The position numbers and the translations under genes are program-made. This document shows, in pieces, positions 7,923 to 17,096 of a stretch of 64,000 nt of DNA; within the stretch, counting starts at the first letter, position 1; each line of letters opens with the position of its first letter. Origin of the DNA: Gammaproteobacteria bacterium HGW-Gammaproteobacteria-13 (lineage in GTDB: Bacteria > Pseudomonadota > Gammaproteobacteria > Pseudomonadales > Pseudomonadaceae); the NCBI GenBank assembly GCA_002840155.1, contig PGZH01000004.1:1-64000 (forward strand), read 5' to 3'. The notes beneath the pieces are model-generated. The model had not been told where the DNA came from. It was given only the letters and a program-made list of their open reading frames with translations, and did no database searches.

Positions 7923-10900
7923 ATGCAGTTTCTTGATCAGTTGTTTATCGCCAGTGCCGATCCCAGTGTTCTGATTCTCAGCAACCATGATCCGCTACTG
8001 GTGCTGATGTCGCTATGCATTGCGGTGTTCACCTCGGGCATGGCTCTGCAACTGGCCGGTGTGGCCCGTGACAGTGATACAGCCTGGTGGCGGCACGTCA
8101 CCATCGCCACAGGTTCGCTGGCCCTGGGGGCTGGTATTTGGGCGATGCACTTTATCGGCATGCTGGCGTTTCAGCTGTGCGCCGAAGTACGTTTTGATCT
8201 CGACGTAACCCTGTTGTCGATGCTGCCGAGTCTGGCGGCGTCCTGGGTGGCCTTGACTGTGTTGGCACGGCGCAACCTGAACCTGTTGCAGCTGTGTATC
8301 GGCGGGGTGCTGGTGGGCGCGGGGATTGGCGCGATGCACTACAGCGGCATGGCCGCGATGCAGATGGCGCCGCTGCTGCGCTACGACCCCTGGATGTTTG
8401 CCCTGTCGATTCTGGTGGCGGTCGGTCTGGCCATTCTTGCCCTGTGGGTGCGCTTTGGTCTGGAGGGGCGCTTGCCGGCGCTCTGGGCCTTGCTGATTAG
8501 CGCACTGGTGATGGGCCTGGCGATCAGTGGCATGCACTACACCGGTATGGAGGCGGCCCGCTTTGTTGGCGTGGCCGAGTCTGCGCAGCCGATTGCCATG
8601 GTCGACAGCCTGTACCTGGGCAGTGCGATTTCGCTGATCACCATTGCCCTGACGGTCTTTGTGGTGGCTGCTAATGCGCTGCTACGCTATCGCCGCCTGA
8701 GCCTGCAGCTGCAGGCCAGCGAGCAGCATCTACGCTCGATCTTCGATACCGCGCTCGACTCGATTTTGACGGTCGACCATGCCGGCATCATTCGCTCGGC
8801 CAACCGCGCCGCTACCCGTCTGTTGGGCTGGCAGCCGGATGAACTGGTCGGTTTGCCGATCCGCCGTCTGCTCAACGAGCACGATGGCAACCTCTATGCG
8901 GCGCATCTGCGCAACTACCTGGACAGCGGCACTCTGGCATTGTCGGGCGCCGAGCAGGAGTTGCACTGCATTGCCAGCAATGGCCAGGCCAAGCCGGTGC
9001 GCATCAGTGTCGGGGTAACCCGCTCGGGCAATCAGCCGCTGTTCGTGGTGTTCGTCAATGACATCAGCGGGCGCATCCAGATGGAGCAGGCGCTGCGTGA
9101 GAGCGAACAGCAATACCGCTCGCTGATCAGCAATATCCCCGGAGTTTCCTTCCGCTGCCTGCTGGATGACGACTGGACCATGCTGTTTGTCAGCGATGCG
9201 GTGCAGGTGCTGACCGGCTGGAGTGCTGACGACTTCATCAGCAAGCGCCAGTCGATTGCTGCGCTCTATCACCCGGACGATTACCAGCCAGTGGCGGAGC
9301 AGGTGCTGGCCGCCATCGAGCAGCGGCGCAATTACACCGTCGAGTACCGTTTGTTCGACCGCGATGGCAAGGAACACTGGATCTGGGAAAGCGGCAGTGC
9401 CGTGTGCGATGAGCAGGGCATACCACGCTGGATCGACGGTGTACTGCTCGATCAGACCGAAAGCAAGCTGCGTAACGCCGAGTACGAAGGCAAGGTCAAC
9501 GCCATCAGCAAGGCCATGGCACTGATCGAGTTTGACCTGCACGGCCATGTGCTGGAGATCAATGACAACGCCCTGGATCTGTTCGGTTATCAGCGTGCCG
9601 AAGTGATCGGCCAGCACCACCGCCTGTTCTGCGACCCGCTGTATGCCGACAGTGAGGACTACCGGCTGTTCTGGGCGGCGTTAGGCAATGGCCAGTTCTC
9701 CGCTGGGGAATACCGGCGCATCGCCCGTGGTGGGCGTGAGGTGTGGATTCAGGCGACCTACAACCCGATTCTCGATACCGATGGCAAACCCTTCAAGGTG
9801 GTCAAGCTGGCCACTGACCTGACCCCACGCCGTCTGATGGAGCAGGAAACCCGTGCCGCCCGCGACCGTGCCGAGGCGGCAGCGGCGGCGCGCAGCAGTT
9901 TCCTGGCCAATATGAGCCATGAGATTCGCACGCCGATGAACGCCATTATCGGCTTCACCGAGCTGCTGATCGGGACGCAGTTGGCCGATGACCAGCGCCG
10001 CCATCTGCAGACCGTGCAGCAGGCTTCACGCTCGCTGCTCGGCTTGCTCAATGACATCCTCGATACCGCCAAGCTCGACCGTGGCGCGATTGAGCTGGAA
10101 GACCTGGATTTCTCCCTGCGCGAGCTGTGCGAACAGGTCTGCGCCACCCAGCGTCTGGCGGCGGAAAACAAGGGCCTGGCGTTGCAGCTGGAGTACCCGG
10201 CGCAGCTGCTGGAGTTCTTTCGTGGCGATGCCCTGCGCCTGCAGCAGGTGTTGACCAACCTGCTGGGCAATGCGGTGAAATTCACCGCCCAGGGCCGGGT
10301 TTGCCTGCGGGTGCAGGGCGAGGTCGACGCTATTCGTTTGATCGTCGAAGACAGCGGCATCGGCATTGCTGCCGACCGCCTGGAGAAAATCTTCGAACCC
10401 TTTGCCCAGGCCGATGCCTCGATGAGCCGGCGTTTTGGCGGCACGGGGCTGGGCACCACCATTTCGCGGCAGCTGGTCGAGCTGATGGGCGGGCGCTTGC
10501 GCGTGGAAAGTACCCTGGGCGAGGGCAGCCGCTTTATCGTCGAATTGCCCCTGCGTGCCGGTCAACGCCTGGCCCCACAGGTACGCCAGGCGCTGCCGCA
10601 ACTGGCGGCATTGCACATTCTGGCCGCCGACGATGTGCCGCAGAACCTGGAGCTGTTGCAGCTCAACCTGCAGCGTCTGGGTCATCAGGTCATGTGCGTG
10701 GCTGATGGGCAGGCGGCAGTTGAGGCCTATATCAACGGCCGCTTTGATCTGGTGCTGATGGATGTGCAGATGCCCCTGGTCGACGGCCTGGAAGCGTCCC
10801 GGCGTATCCGTGCGCTGGAGGCCACCCAGCAGCGCGCGCCGATCCCGATTATCGCCCTGACCGCCAGCGTGCTGGATCAGGATCGCCAGGCCGCGCTGGA

Positions 10901-11606
10901 TGCCGGGATGAACGGCTTTGCCTCAAAACCCCTCGATTTACCGGCCTTGCTGGCGGAAATGGCGCGTCTGTTAGGCGTGGCTCAGGGCCACGGGGGCGTC
11001 GAGAACACTGCGGCGGCAACGACCGGATTGTTTGACTGGCAGCGCGGCACCAGCCTGTGGGGTGGGCCGGTGCAGATGAGTCAGGCAATTCAACGCTTTT
11101 TGAATGAGCAGGGTGCACTGGTCGAGCAGTTGAACAGCATGTTGGAGAAGAATGACTGGGATACCGGGCGCAGCCTGGCGCATCGTTTTCGCGGCGCGGC
11201 GGCCAATCTGGCGCTGACCCATTTGTCCGGTCTAGGGCTGGCAATCGAGCAGGCGTTCAACCAGCGCGAGGGCCTGCATTTGCGCAGCCTGCTGCTGGAG
11301 TTGTCACGCGCCCTGGCGGCTGTTGCCGAGGCCCTGCCGCTGGTGCCGGAGGCGACCACCCAGACGCAGACCCAGGATAGCCAGCAGCTGCGGGCAGCGC
11401 TGCTGCGTTTGCAGCAAGCCGTCAGCCGTGGCGGGCTGGATGATCAGGCGCTGGCTTACCTGAGCCTGGGGCTGCAGGGCGCGCAGCAGAAAAAGGCTCT
11501 GGCTCGTATGCGCCAGGCGCTGGATGATTTTGACTTTGACCTGGCGCAGCAGTCGCTTAGCGAGCTGCTGCAGCAGTTGCATGATGAGGAAAGCCAGACA
11601 CCATGA
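7923..11606 (+). CDS. MHYT-PAS hybrid sensor histidine kinase with REC and HPt domains
   Basis: About 1,227 aa from ATG 7923; upstream ATGs at 7905 and 7863 are possible but add no family sequence. An N-terminal MHYT membrane sensor has three repeats (MHFIGM near 75, MHYSGM near 137, MHYTGM near 203), proposed in the family to bind a metal and sense a diatomic gas. Three PAS-like regions follow, near 270, 398 and 525. Next come HisKA (SHEIRTPMN, His666), the HATPase (DSGIGI, GGTGLG), a receiver (Asp947 in LMDVQMP) and an HPt domain (AHRFRGAAANL, His1087). It therefore holds every phosphorelay step in one chain. It overlaps the HD-GYP regulator gene by 4 bp, its likely output partner. Confidence 0.9.
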   Translation: MQFLDQLFIASADPSVLILSNHDPLLVLMSLCIAVFTSGMALQLAGVARDSDTAWWRHVTIATGSLALGAGIWAMHFIGMLAFQLCAEVRFDLDVTLLSMLPSLAASWVALTVLARRNLNLLQLCIGGVLVGAGIGAMHYSGMAAMQMAPLLRYDPWMFALSILVAVGLAILALWVRFGLEGRLPALWALLISALVMGLAISGMHYTGMEAARFVGVAESAQPIAMVDSLYLGSAISLITIALTVFVVAANALLRYRRLSLQLQASEQHLRSIFDTALDSILTVDHAGIIRSANRAATRLLGWQPDELVGLPIRRLLNEHDGNLYAAHLRNYLDSGTLALSGAEQELHCIASNGQAKPVRISVGVTRSGNQPLFVVFVNDISGRIQMEQALRESEQQYRSLISNIPGVSFRCLLDDDWTMLFVSDAVQVLTGWSADDFISKRQSIAALYHPDDYQPVAEQVLAAIEQRRNYTVEYRLFDRDGKEHWIWESGSAVCDEQGIPRWIDGVLLDQTESKLRNAEYEGKVNAISKAMALIEFDLHGHVLEINDNALDLFGYQRAEVIGQHHRLFCDPLYADSEDYRLFWAALGNGQFSAGEYRRIARGGREVWIQATYNPILDTDGKPFKVVKLATDLTPRRLMEQETRAARDRAEAAAAARSSFLANMSHEIRTPMNAIIGFTELLIGTQLADDQRRHLQTVQQASRSLLGLLNDILDTAKLDRGAIELEDLDFSLRELCEQVCATQRLAAENKGLALQLEYPAQLLEFFRGDALRLQQVLTNLLGNAVKFTAQGRVCLRVQGEVDAIRLIVEDSGIGIAADRLEKIFEPFAQADASMSRRFGGTGLGTTISRQLVELMGGRLRVESTLGEGSRFIVELPLRAGQRLAPQVRQALPQLAALHILAADDVPQNLELLQLNLQRLGHQVMCVADGQAAVEAYINGRFDLVLMDVQMPLVDGLEASRRIRALEATQQRAPIPIIALTASVLDQDRQAALDAGMNGFASKPLDLPALLAEMARLLGVAQGHGGVENTAAATTGLFDWQRGTSLWGGPVQMSQAIQRFLNEQGALVEQLNSMLEKNDWDTGRSLAHRFRGAAANLALTHLSGLGLAIEQAFNQREGLHLRSLLLELSRALAAVAEALPLVPEATTQTQTQDSQQLRAALLRLQQAVSRGGLDDQALAYLSLGLQGAQQKKALARMRQALDDFDFDLAQQSLSELLQQLHDEESQTP

Positions 11607-12601
11607 TCACCCCAGTCGATGTTCGGCCGCTGCTTTTGCTGGTCGACGATGAGGCCACCAACCTGCAGGTGCTGCGGCATATCCTGCAGGAGGACTACCG
11701 CCTGCTGTTTGCCAAGGACGGCGGCAAAGCCCTGGAAATGGCCGAACGTGAGCGACCGGACCTGATCCTGCTGGATGTGATGATGCCGGGCATGACTGGC
11801 TATGAAGTGTGCCAGGCACTCAAAGCGCAGCCCCAGTTAGAGGCCATTCCGGTGATCTTTGTCACCGCGCTGGCCGATGTCGAAGATGAGGCGCGCGGCT
11901 TCTCGGTGGGGGCGGTCGATTACATCACCAAGCCGGTCAGCCCGCCGATCGTGCGCGCTCGGGTGCGCACGCACCTGTCGCTGGTGCGCATGGATGAACT
12001 GCGCCAGACCCGCCTGCAGATCGTTCAGCGCCTCGGCATGGCCGCCGAGTACAAGGACAACGAGACTGGCCTGCACGTGATTCGCATGAGCCATTTTTCC
12101 AAGGTGCTGGCCCTGGCCGCAGGCTTCAGTGAAGCGGCCGCCGAAGAGCTGCTTAACGCCGCGCCGATGCACGATGTCGGCAAGATCGGCATTCCAGATG
12201 CGGTGCTGCGCAAGCCGGGCAAGCTCGATGAGGAGGAGTGGGCGGTGATGCGCCAGCACGTCGAGATCGGTGCGCGGATTATTGGCGAGCATGCTTCCGG
12301 CCTGCTGCGCACGGCGCAGCGCATTGCTCTGTCGCACCACGAGAAGTGGGACGGTACGGGCTACCCCAATGGCCTGAGTGGCGAGGACATCCCGCTGGAA
12401 GGGCGCATTGTGGCGATTGCCGATGTGTTTGATGCACTGACCAGCGTGCGCCCCTACAAGGCGGCCTGGTCGGTTGAAGATGCAGTCGGCCTGCTGCAGG
12501 AGGAAAGTGGTCGGCATTTCGATCCGCAGCTGGTCGAGCTGTTTATTCAGCAGCTGCCTTTGATCCTGGAAATCAAGGAGCGCTGGGCAGAGCAGGGCTA
12601 G
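11603..12601 (+). CDS. Response regulator with HD-GYP domain (probable c-di-GMP phosphodiesterase)
   Basis: 332 aa. The receiver domain has the acidic pair at 15-16 and phospho-acceptor Asp58 (LLDVMMPG). The HD-GYP domain has MHDVGKIGIPD (His190-Asp191), ALSHHEKWDGTGYP (Gly-Tyr-Pro at 253-255) and RIVAIADVFDALTS. With all signature residues present it is probably an active enzyme that hydrolyses cyclic di-GMP, switched by phosphorylation. Its ATG overlaps the stop of the MHYT hybrid kinase gene, which points to that kinase as the donor. Confidence 0.92.
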   Translation: MITPVDVRPLLLLVDDEATNLQVLRHILQEDYRLLFAKDGGKALEMAERERPDLILLDVMMPGMTGYEVCQALKAQPQLEAIPVIFVTALADVEDEARGFSVGAVDYITKPVSPPIVRARVRTHLSLVRMDELRQTRLQIVQRLGMAAEYKDNETGLHVIRMSHFSKVLALAAGFSEAAAEELLNAAPMHDVGKIGIPDAVLRKPGKLDEEEWAVMRQHVEIGARIIGEHASGLLRTAQRIALSHHEKWDGTGYPNGLSGEDIPLEGRIVAIADVFDALTSVRPYKAAWSVEDAVGLLQEESGRHFDPQLVELFIQQLPLILEIKERWAEQG

Positions 12602-12714
12602 GCGGTAACAGGCTGAAACCTTTGCGGCTGCTCCAGGCGGCGCCCGCGCTTGGTCATCACGCCGCTGCGGACTATGGTTGTGGCTGCGCTTAATCCATCC
12701 AGAGGAGCCTCGCC

Positions 12715-13500
12715 ATGTCCACGAAATCCCTGTTGCCACTGCTGTGTGCCGGCATGATCGGTTTTGCTGAAGCCGCCGTGGTGGTTAAATCGGTGCCCTA
12801 TGAGATCGACGGTGAAGCTTTCGAAGGCCTGCTGATCTACGACGATGCGGTGACCACGCCGCGCCCAGGCCTGCTGATGGTGCCCAATTGGCTGGGCGTT
12901 ACCGAGGATTCGGCGAAGAAGGCCGCCCGCGCCGCTGGCGATAAATACGTGGTGTTTATGGCCGATATGTACGGCAAGGCCGTGCGTCCGACTAATGCCG
13001 ATGAAGCCAAGGCCGCTGCAACCCTGGTGCGCAGTGACCGGCCGCTGATGCGCAAACGTGCGCAAGCTGCGGTGGAGGTGCTCAAGGCGCAAACCGCGCA
13101 GGTAGCGCTGGATGTCAGCAAACTGGGGGCGATTGGTTTCTGCTTCGGCGGCGGCACCGTGCTGGAACTGGCGCGCTCCGGCGCTGATTTGAAAGGTTTT
13201 GTCTCGTTCCACGGCAACCTGGATACGCCTAACCCGAGTGACGCGCAGAACATCAAGGCGCCGGTTCTGGTGCTGCATGGCGCGGATGATCCGGCGGTGC
13301 CGCAGGAGCAGGTCGATGGCTTTATTGCGGAAATGAAAGCGGCCAAAGCTGATTGGCAATTGGTCAGCTACGGCGGCGCGGTGCATTCCTTCACCAGCCC
13401 GGTGGCCAATGTGCCGGGGCGCAACGAATACCACCCGGTGGTCGCCGCGCGTGCCTTCAAGGCCATGGATGATCTGTTTGCGGAAACCTTCGCCAAATAA
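12715..13500 (+). CDS. Dienelactone hydrolase family protein, exported
   Basis: A 261-aa alpha/beta hydrolase. An N-terminal signal peptide (about 20 residues, ending near AEA) suggests a periplasmic location. The triad of the family is visible: Cys143 in GFCFGGG, Asp192 in LHGADDPAVP, and His224 in GAVHSF. Family members open lactone rings or cleave esters; the substrate here is unknown. GAGGAG precedes the ATG. A hairpin follows the stop, ahead of the convergent DUF4394 gene. Confidence 0.88.
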   Translation: MSTKSLLPLLCAGMIGFAEAAVVVKSVPYEIDGEAFEGLLIYDDAVTTPRPGLLMVPNWLGVTEDSAKKAARAAGDKYVVFMADMYGKAVRPTNADEAKAAATLVRSDRPLMRKRAQAAVEVLKAQTAQVALDVSKLGAIGFCFGGGTVLELARSGADLKGFVSFHGNLDTPNPSDAQNIKAPVLVLHGADDPAVPQEQVDGFIAEMKAAKADWQLVSYGGAVHSFTSPVANVPGRNEYHPVVAARAFKAMDDLFAETFAK

Positions 13501-13507
13501 GTAGCGA

Positions 13508-13533
13508 GCGGGAAGGCCGGGCGGCCTTCCCGC
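13508..13533 (+). terminator. Hairpin between convergent genes
   Basis: GCGGGAAGGCC (13508-13518) pairs perfectly with 13523-13533. There is no clear T run, so it may act as a weak terminator or as 3'-end protection. Confidence 0.6.
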
Positions 13534-13541
13534 ATTCTTGC

Positions 13542-14333
13542 TTACATCCCCGGCAACACGGCGATATCAATGATATTGCCCGGCAGGTCGGCAACTTCAC
13601 CCAGGGTGGTCGGTTTACCCGTGGCCAGATCCAGGGTATGCAGCGTGGTGCCAGTCAGCAGGTAGGCGGTGTTGCCGCCTTTGCCGTCGCTGGCGATATC
13701 CAGGGCCGCGTTCTGCAGACCATCAACGATCTTGCCCACAGCTTGCTGAATGCCATCGTTCGGCGGGTTCTGCAGCATCAGGCTGCTGCTGGCCAGGTCG
13801 ACGTTATACAGCGCGGTGGCCTGGGTGCCGGCATAAGCGTTGTTGTAGGCACCCGCTACTACCTGGGCGCTTTTACCGGCGTAGGGGCCTTCTGCGGCGT
13901 AGGCCACGCTGCCATCGACTACCACTTCACCGGTTTCAACATTGACGCGAAAACTGGTGCCATCGGCAGCCAGCATGCGCAGCTTATCGGCGACCGGATT
14001 GAAGTCGATGACCGCCTGGCCGCTGCCCGGCAACTGCTTGTTCAGGCTGGCGACTTTGCTGGCTGCGCCAGTGGCCAGGTCCAGGGTGTAGAGCTGATTG
14101 TCGCTGCCCAGCGCATAGAGCATGCCGTTGGCCGGGCGCACATCGATGCCGCGCAGCGGGCTTGGGCTGTTGGTAGACATCGTGGCAGTGACTTTCCGGC
14201 TGGCGCTGTCGATCTTGAACAGCTGACCGTCGGCACCCAGGGCCAGTAGGGTCGCTGCGCTGGCAGTGCCGGCGGCGAGGCTGAGGGTGGCAGTGGTAAC
14301 GGCAGCGGTCAGCAGGGTATTGAGGCTGTTCAT
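13542..14333 (-). CDS. DUF4394 domain protein, exported
   Basis: 263 aa from ATG 14333, chosen because the signal peptide (MNSLNTLLTAAVTTATLSLA, cleavage near SAA) starts there. The mature part is a repeated beta-strand protein with LLALGADGQLFKIDSAS, GIDVRPANGMLYALGSDNQ and DFNPVADKLRMLAADG, which are DUF4394 features and suggest a beta-propeller-like fold in the periplasm or outside. It has no cysteine in the mature part. It lies downstream of an ECF sigma / anti-sigma pair and has a matching promoter motif, so it is probably a target of that sigma factor. Its function is unknown. Confidence 0.85.
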   Translation of the reverse strand: MNSLNTLLTAAVTTATLSLAAGTASAATLLALGADGQLFKIDSASRKVTATMSTNSPSPLRGIDVRPANGMLYALGSDNQLYTLDLATGAASKVASLNKQLPGSGQAVIDFNPVADKLRMLAADGTSFRVNVETGEVVVDGSVAYAAEGPYAGKSAQVVAGAYNNAYAGTQATALYNVDLASSSLMLQNPPNDGIQQAVGKIVDGLQNAALDIASDGKGGNTAYLLTGTTLHTLDLATGKPTTLGEVADLPGNIIDIAVLPGM

Positions 14334-14422
14334 ATGCGTTCTCTCATCTGTGGTTATCCAGCATCGATGCAAGGCTGGCTAAGGCCCGCCTTGCAGGTGC
14401 CTCGATGAAACACCTGATAGCT

Positions 14423-14448
14423 ATACCCACGAGTGAGCGATTGGATGT
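14423..14448 (-). promoter_or_regulatory. Candidate ECF sigma promoter of the DUF4394 gene
   Basis: On the minus strand ACATCCAA, a 12-nt spacer and GGGTATA. The same two elements, with a 13-nt spacer, lie upstream of the ECF sigma gene. It is 90 bp before the DUF4394 start and outside the anti-sigma gene. Confidence 0.6.
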
Positions 14449-14488
14449 CGCCGCCTGAAAATAAATTCGGCGGCGTGCTTAAACCCTG

Positions 14489-15202
14489 TCAGTTGGCCGA
14501 GGCCATCACCGCGCGGCCGATATACAGCACCTTGCCGGTTGGCCGATCCTTCGGCGAGCCGCCGGCCGGTTCCAGGGTCAGCTCGAACAGCTGGCCGGCT
14601 TGTACCGCGCCAATCTGTTCGGCAGACAGTTGCAGCGGCTTACCCGGTTCGACCAGGCCCAAAGAGCGCGGGCCGATGGCAGGGTCGATCAACGTCCAGA
14701 ACTGTACCGAGCGGTCGGCCGGGATCTGATCGTCCAGCAGCGGTTGTAGGCGCAGGCTGCCAGTGCCATCCACATGCACCACCCAGCCTGGCTTGGCGGC
14801 TTCACCCGGGGCTTGCAGCACCACGGTGTAGCTATTGCCAGTCATGTCAGTACGCCACAGGTTAGGCATGAGCGCGACGATTAGGGCGAATGCCAGCACA
14901 GCACTGGTAAGTCGCCAGGTGGTCAGGCTCTGCCACCAAGCCAGCCAGGCATTCACCCGACTGACGGCTGGGGTCAGGCCAAGGCTGTCCTGCAGGCGTT
15001 GCCACAATTGCGCCGAGGGTGTCTGCGGTGGCAGCTGATCGCTCAGTTCAAGAAAGTGCTGTTGCCACTGCAGGGCCATTTGCGCGGCTTCACTGTCGTG
15101 CTCAATCAGCTCGCGCACTTCAGCGGCTTCGGCCTCATCAAGCAGGCCCAGGACGTATTCGCCAATCAAGGCGCGGCGTTCGGCAGGTTGCTGCGTAATC
15201 AT
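14489..15202 (-). CDS. Anti-sigma factor, RskA-like
   Basis: 237 aa from ATG 15202, which overlaps the sigma gene stop by ATGA. The N-terminal cytoplasmic anti-sigma domain carries RRALIGEYVLGLLDEAEAAEVREL. One membrane segment (TSAVLAFALIVALMPNLW) follows, then a C-terminal periplasmic RskA domain (VVHVDGTGSLRLQP, FELTLEPAGGSPKDRPTGKVLYIG). It should hold the partner sigma factor inactive until an envelope signal releases it. I see no HxxxCxxC zinc motif in the N-terminal domain, so it is not a ZAS-type anti-sigma. Confidence 0.9.
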   Translation of the reverse strand: MITQQPAERRALIGEYVLGLLDEAEAAEVRELIEHDSEAAQMALQWQQHFLELSDQLPPQTPSAQLWQRLQDSLGLTPAVSRVNAWLAWWQSLTTWRLTSAVLAFALIVALMPNLWRTDMTGNSYTVVLQAPGEAAKPGWVVHVDGTGSLRLQPLLDDQIPADRSVQFWTLIDPAIGPRSLGLVEPGKPLQLSAEQIGAVQAGQLFELTLEPAGGSPKDRPTGKVLYIGRAVMASAN

Positions 15203-15747
15203 GCTTGCAAACACTCCTGCAGTGCGCGCAGACCGGCGCGAATACGACCCTTGATGGTGCCCAGCGGGGTGGTCAGGCGGTTGGCAATCTGTTCATGGGT
15301 CAGGCCGCGATAGAAGGCCAGTAGAATCGGATGACGGCGGTTGCGTTCGATACTTTGCAGGCAGCGGCGCAGTTGCTGTTTTTCGCCCTGTTGCTCCAGC
15401 AGTTCGGCAGCCTGTGGGCTGTCGTCGGCGGCGCGTTCGATAAAGTCGTCATCCAGCTCCACAGTGCGGCCACGGCTACGTAGCTGATTCAGCGCGCGGT
15501 AGCGCAGGATGCTGTAGATCCACGCACGGCCGCTGCCAAGCGCGCGCTGAAAACGTTGTGCGTTACGCCATATCTGCACAAAGGCATCGTGCACGCAGTC
15601 TTCGGCTTGATCACGGCGGCCGAGCAGGGTGATGGCCAACCCGAGCATTTGCGCAGCCTCCTGTTGGTAGAGCGCCTGGAATGCGCGGTCGTCCTGCCGG
15701 GCGCAGGCTTCCAGATGGCTTTCGTAATCAAACAGCGGCTGCGCCAT
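15199..15747 (-). CDS. ECF-type RNA polymerase sigma factor (SigK-like)
   Basis: 182 aa. Region 2 shows ALYQQEAAQMLGLAITLLGRRDQAEDCVHDAFVQIW and the -10 binding part GRAWIYSILRYRALNQLRSR. Region 4 carries the helix-turn-helix GLTHEQIANRLTTPLGTIKGRIRAGLRAL, which reads the -35. AGGAA precedes the ATG. The coupled anti-sigma gene downstream and the matching promoter motif upstream indicate autoregulation. The inducing signal cannot be told from the sequence. Confidence 0.93.
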   Translation of the reverse strand: MAQPLFDYESHLEACARQDDRAFQALYQQEAAQMLGLAITLLGRRDQAEDCVHDAFVQIWRNAQRFQRALGSGRAWIYSILRYRALNQLRSRGRTVELDDDFIERAADDSPQAAELLEQQGEKQQLRRCLQSIERNRRHPILLAFYRGLTHEQIANRLTTPLGTIKGRIRAGLRALQECLQA

Positions 15748-15783
15748 GCACAGGGTTCCTGAGTGTGTGAGCGTGCCAAGGGT

Positions 15784-15811
15784 TATACCCGAGCACCTGC
15801 GCTTTGGATGT
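15784..15811 (-). promoter_or_regulatory. Candidate autoregulated ECF promoter of the sigma operon
   Basis: On the minus strand ACATCCAA, a 13-nt spacer and GGGTATA. It is 37 bp before the sigma gene ATG. The motif recurs before the DUF4394 gene. Confidence 0.6.
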
Positions 15812-15837
15812 CTCGGGAGTGCAACAAATCTTCTCCG

Positions 15838-16698
15838 TCAGCGTGGTAGCTCGATGCGTTCAGTCTCGCCTGGCACTGTTGGCCAGTCTTGCGCCGCCCA
15901 GCGTTCACGCGCCTGATCAATCAAGGCCGGGTCGCTGGCGACGAAATTCCAGTTGATCCGCCGTGGACCAATCGGCGCACCGCCAATCAATACCAGGCGG
16001 CTCTCGCCGCAGGCGCTGAGGGTGTAGGTCTCGCCTTCGGGTAGCACCAGCAGGCCCCGCAGCGGCAGTTGCTGATCGTCCAGTGTCACCTCGCCGTCAA
16101 TCAGGTACAGCGCGCGTTCGGCATGCTCGGCGGGTATCTGCAGTGCGCTGCCTGCGGCCAGCTTGATTTCGGCATAGATAGTGGGCGACAGCACGGGCAC
16201 CGGTGATTGCAGGCAGAAGCCGGTGCCGGCGATCAGGCAGATGTCAACGCCCATGCTGGTGCTGCGCGGTAGGCTGTCGGCGGGGTGGTGGCTGTAGCTG
16301 GGTTCGCCTTGTTCCTCTGCGGCGGGCATGGCCAGCCAGACCTGCAGGCCGTGCATGTGCGAGCCGTTTTCCCACAAATCCTGCGGGGTGCGCTCGACAT
16401 GCGCGACGGCACGGCCTGCGGTCATCCAGCTGACTTCGCCGGGGCTGACCAGCTGATTTGAGCCGAGGCTGTCCCTGTGCTGCAATTGCCCCTTGAACAG
16501 GTAGGTGAGGGTGGACAGGCCGATATGCGGGTGCTGGTTGATATTCATGCCGCTGCCGGCTGGGTAGGTGTTTTCCAGAATATGGTCGAAGAACACGAAC
16601 GGCCCAACGCTGCGGCACTTGGCCGAGGGCAGGGGGCGCAGGATAGGTTGACCGCCGAGGTTTTCCGCGCGCGGCTGGATCAGCAGAAGTTCGCTCAT
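15838..16698 (-). CDS. Pirin family protein (bicupin)
   Basis: 286 aa from ATG 16698, which overlaps the upstream OsmC stop (TAATGA). The N-terminal cupin has VGPFVFFDHI and HPHIGLSTLTYLFKG, with a metal-ligand His pair, then WMTAGRAVAHVERTP and HGLQVWLAMP. The C-terminal cupin is IYLIDGEV-like (LYLIDGEVTLDDQQLPLRG), then LIGGAPIGPRRINWNFV. Pirins bind Fe and some are quercetin dioxygenases; the role here is not predictable. It shares an operon with an OsmC protein, a common pairing in redox stress settings. Confidence 0.88.
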   Translation of the reverse strand: MSELLLIQPRAENLGGQPILRPLPSAKCRSVGPFVFFDHILENTYPAGSGMNINQHPHIGLSTLTYLFKGQLQHRDSLGSNQLVSPGEVSWMTAGRAVAHVERTPQDLWENGSHMHGLQVWLAMPAAEEQGEPSYSHHPADSLPRSTSMGVDICLIAGTGFCLQSPVPVLSPTIYAEIKLAAGSALQIPAEHAERALYLIDGEVTLDDQQLPLRGLLVLPEGETYTLSACGESRLVLIGGAPIGPRRINWNFVASDPALIDQARERWAAQDWPTVPGETERIELPR

Positions 16699-17096
16699 TA
16701 CGCGCCCTCGCTCAGCTGGGTACTGACCTGAACTTCGCTGCTGGTCATCAGCTTGTGAATCGGACATTTGTCGGCGACGCGCAGCAGTTGCTGGCGTTGT
16801 GCGTCATCCAGCGCGCCGTGCAGGGTCAGTTCGACATCCAGGCGGTAGATGCCCTGGCGTTCCTGGCTGTCATCGCGGTTGAGCTTCACGTCGAGGCCTT
16901 CCAGCGGCAAACCACGTTGCTTGGCATACAGCGCCAGGGTCAGTGCCTTGCACGCGCCCAGCGCAGCATCGAACAGGTCATGGGGTTCAGGCGCTGAACC
17001 TGCACCGCCCAGCTCCACCGACACATCGCTGTGCAGGGTGTGCGGGCCGATGCTGATGCGTTGCAGCAGGCCTTTGTCATTGCTGATGCTGATCAT
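16698..17096 (-). CDS. OsmC family protein (peroxiredoxin-like)
   Basis: 132 aa from ATG 17096, preceded by AAGGAG at good spacing. The two family cysteines are present: Cys49 in LGACKALTLALYAKQRG and Cys111 in ADKCPIHKLM. OsmC/Ohr proteins reduce organic hydroperoxides with these thiols, so the protein is probably active. The start lies within the last codons of the upstream solute-binding protein gene, and the stop overlaps the pirin start. This makes a tightly coupled three-gene operon. Confidence 0.9.
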   Translation of the reverse strand: MISISNDKGLLQRISIGPHTLHSDVSVELGGAGSAPEPHDLFDAALGACKALTLALYAKQRGLPLEGLDVKLNRDDSQERQGIYRLDVELTLHGALDDAQRQQLLRVADKCPIHKLMTSSEVQVSTQLSEGA

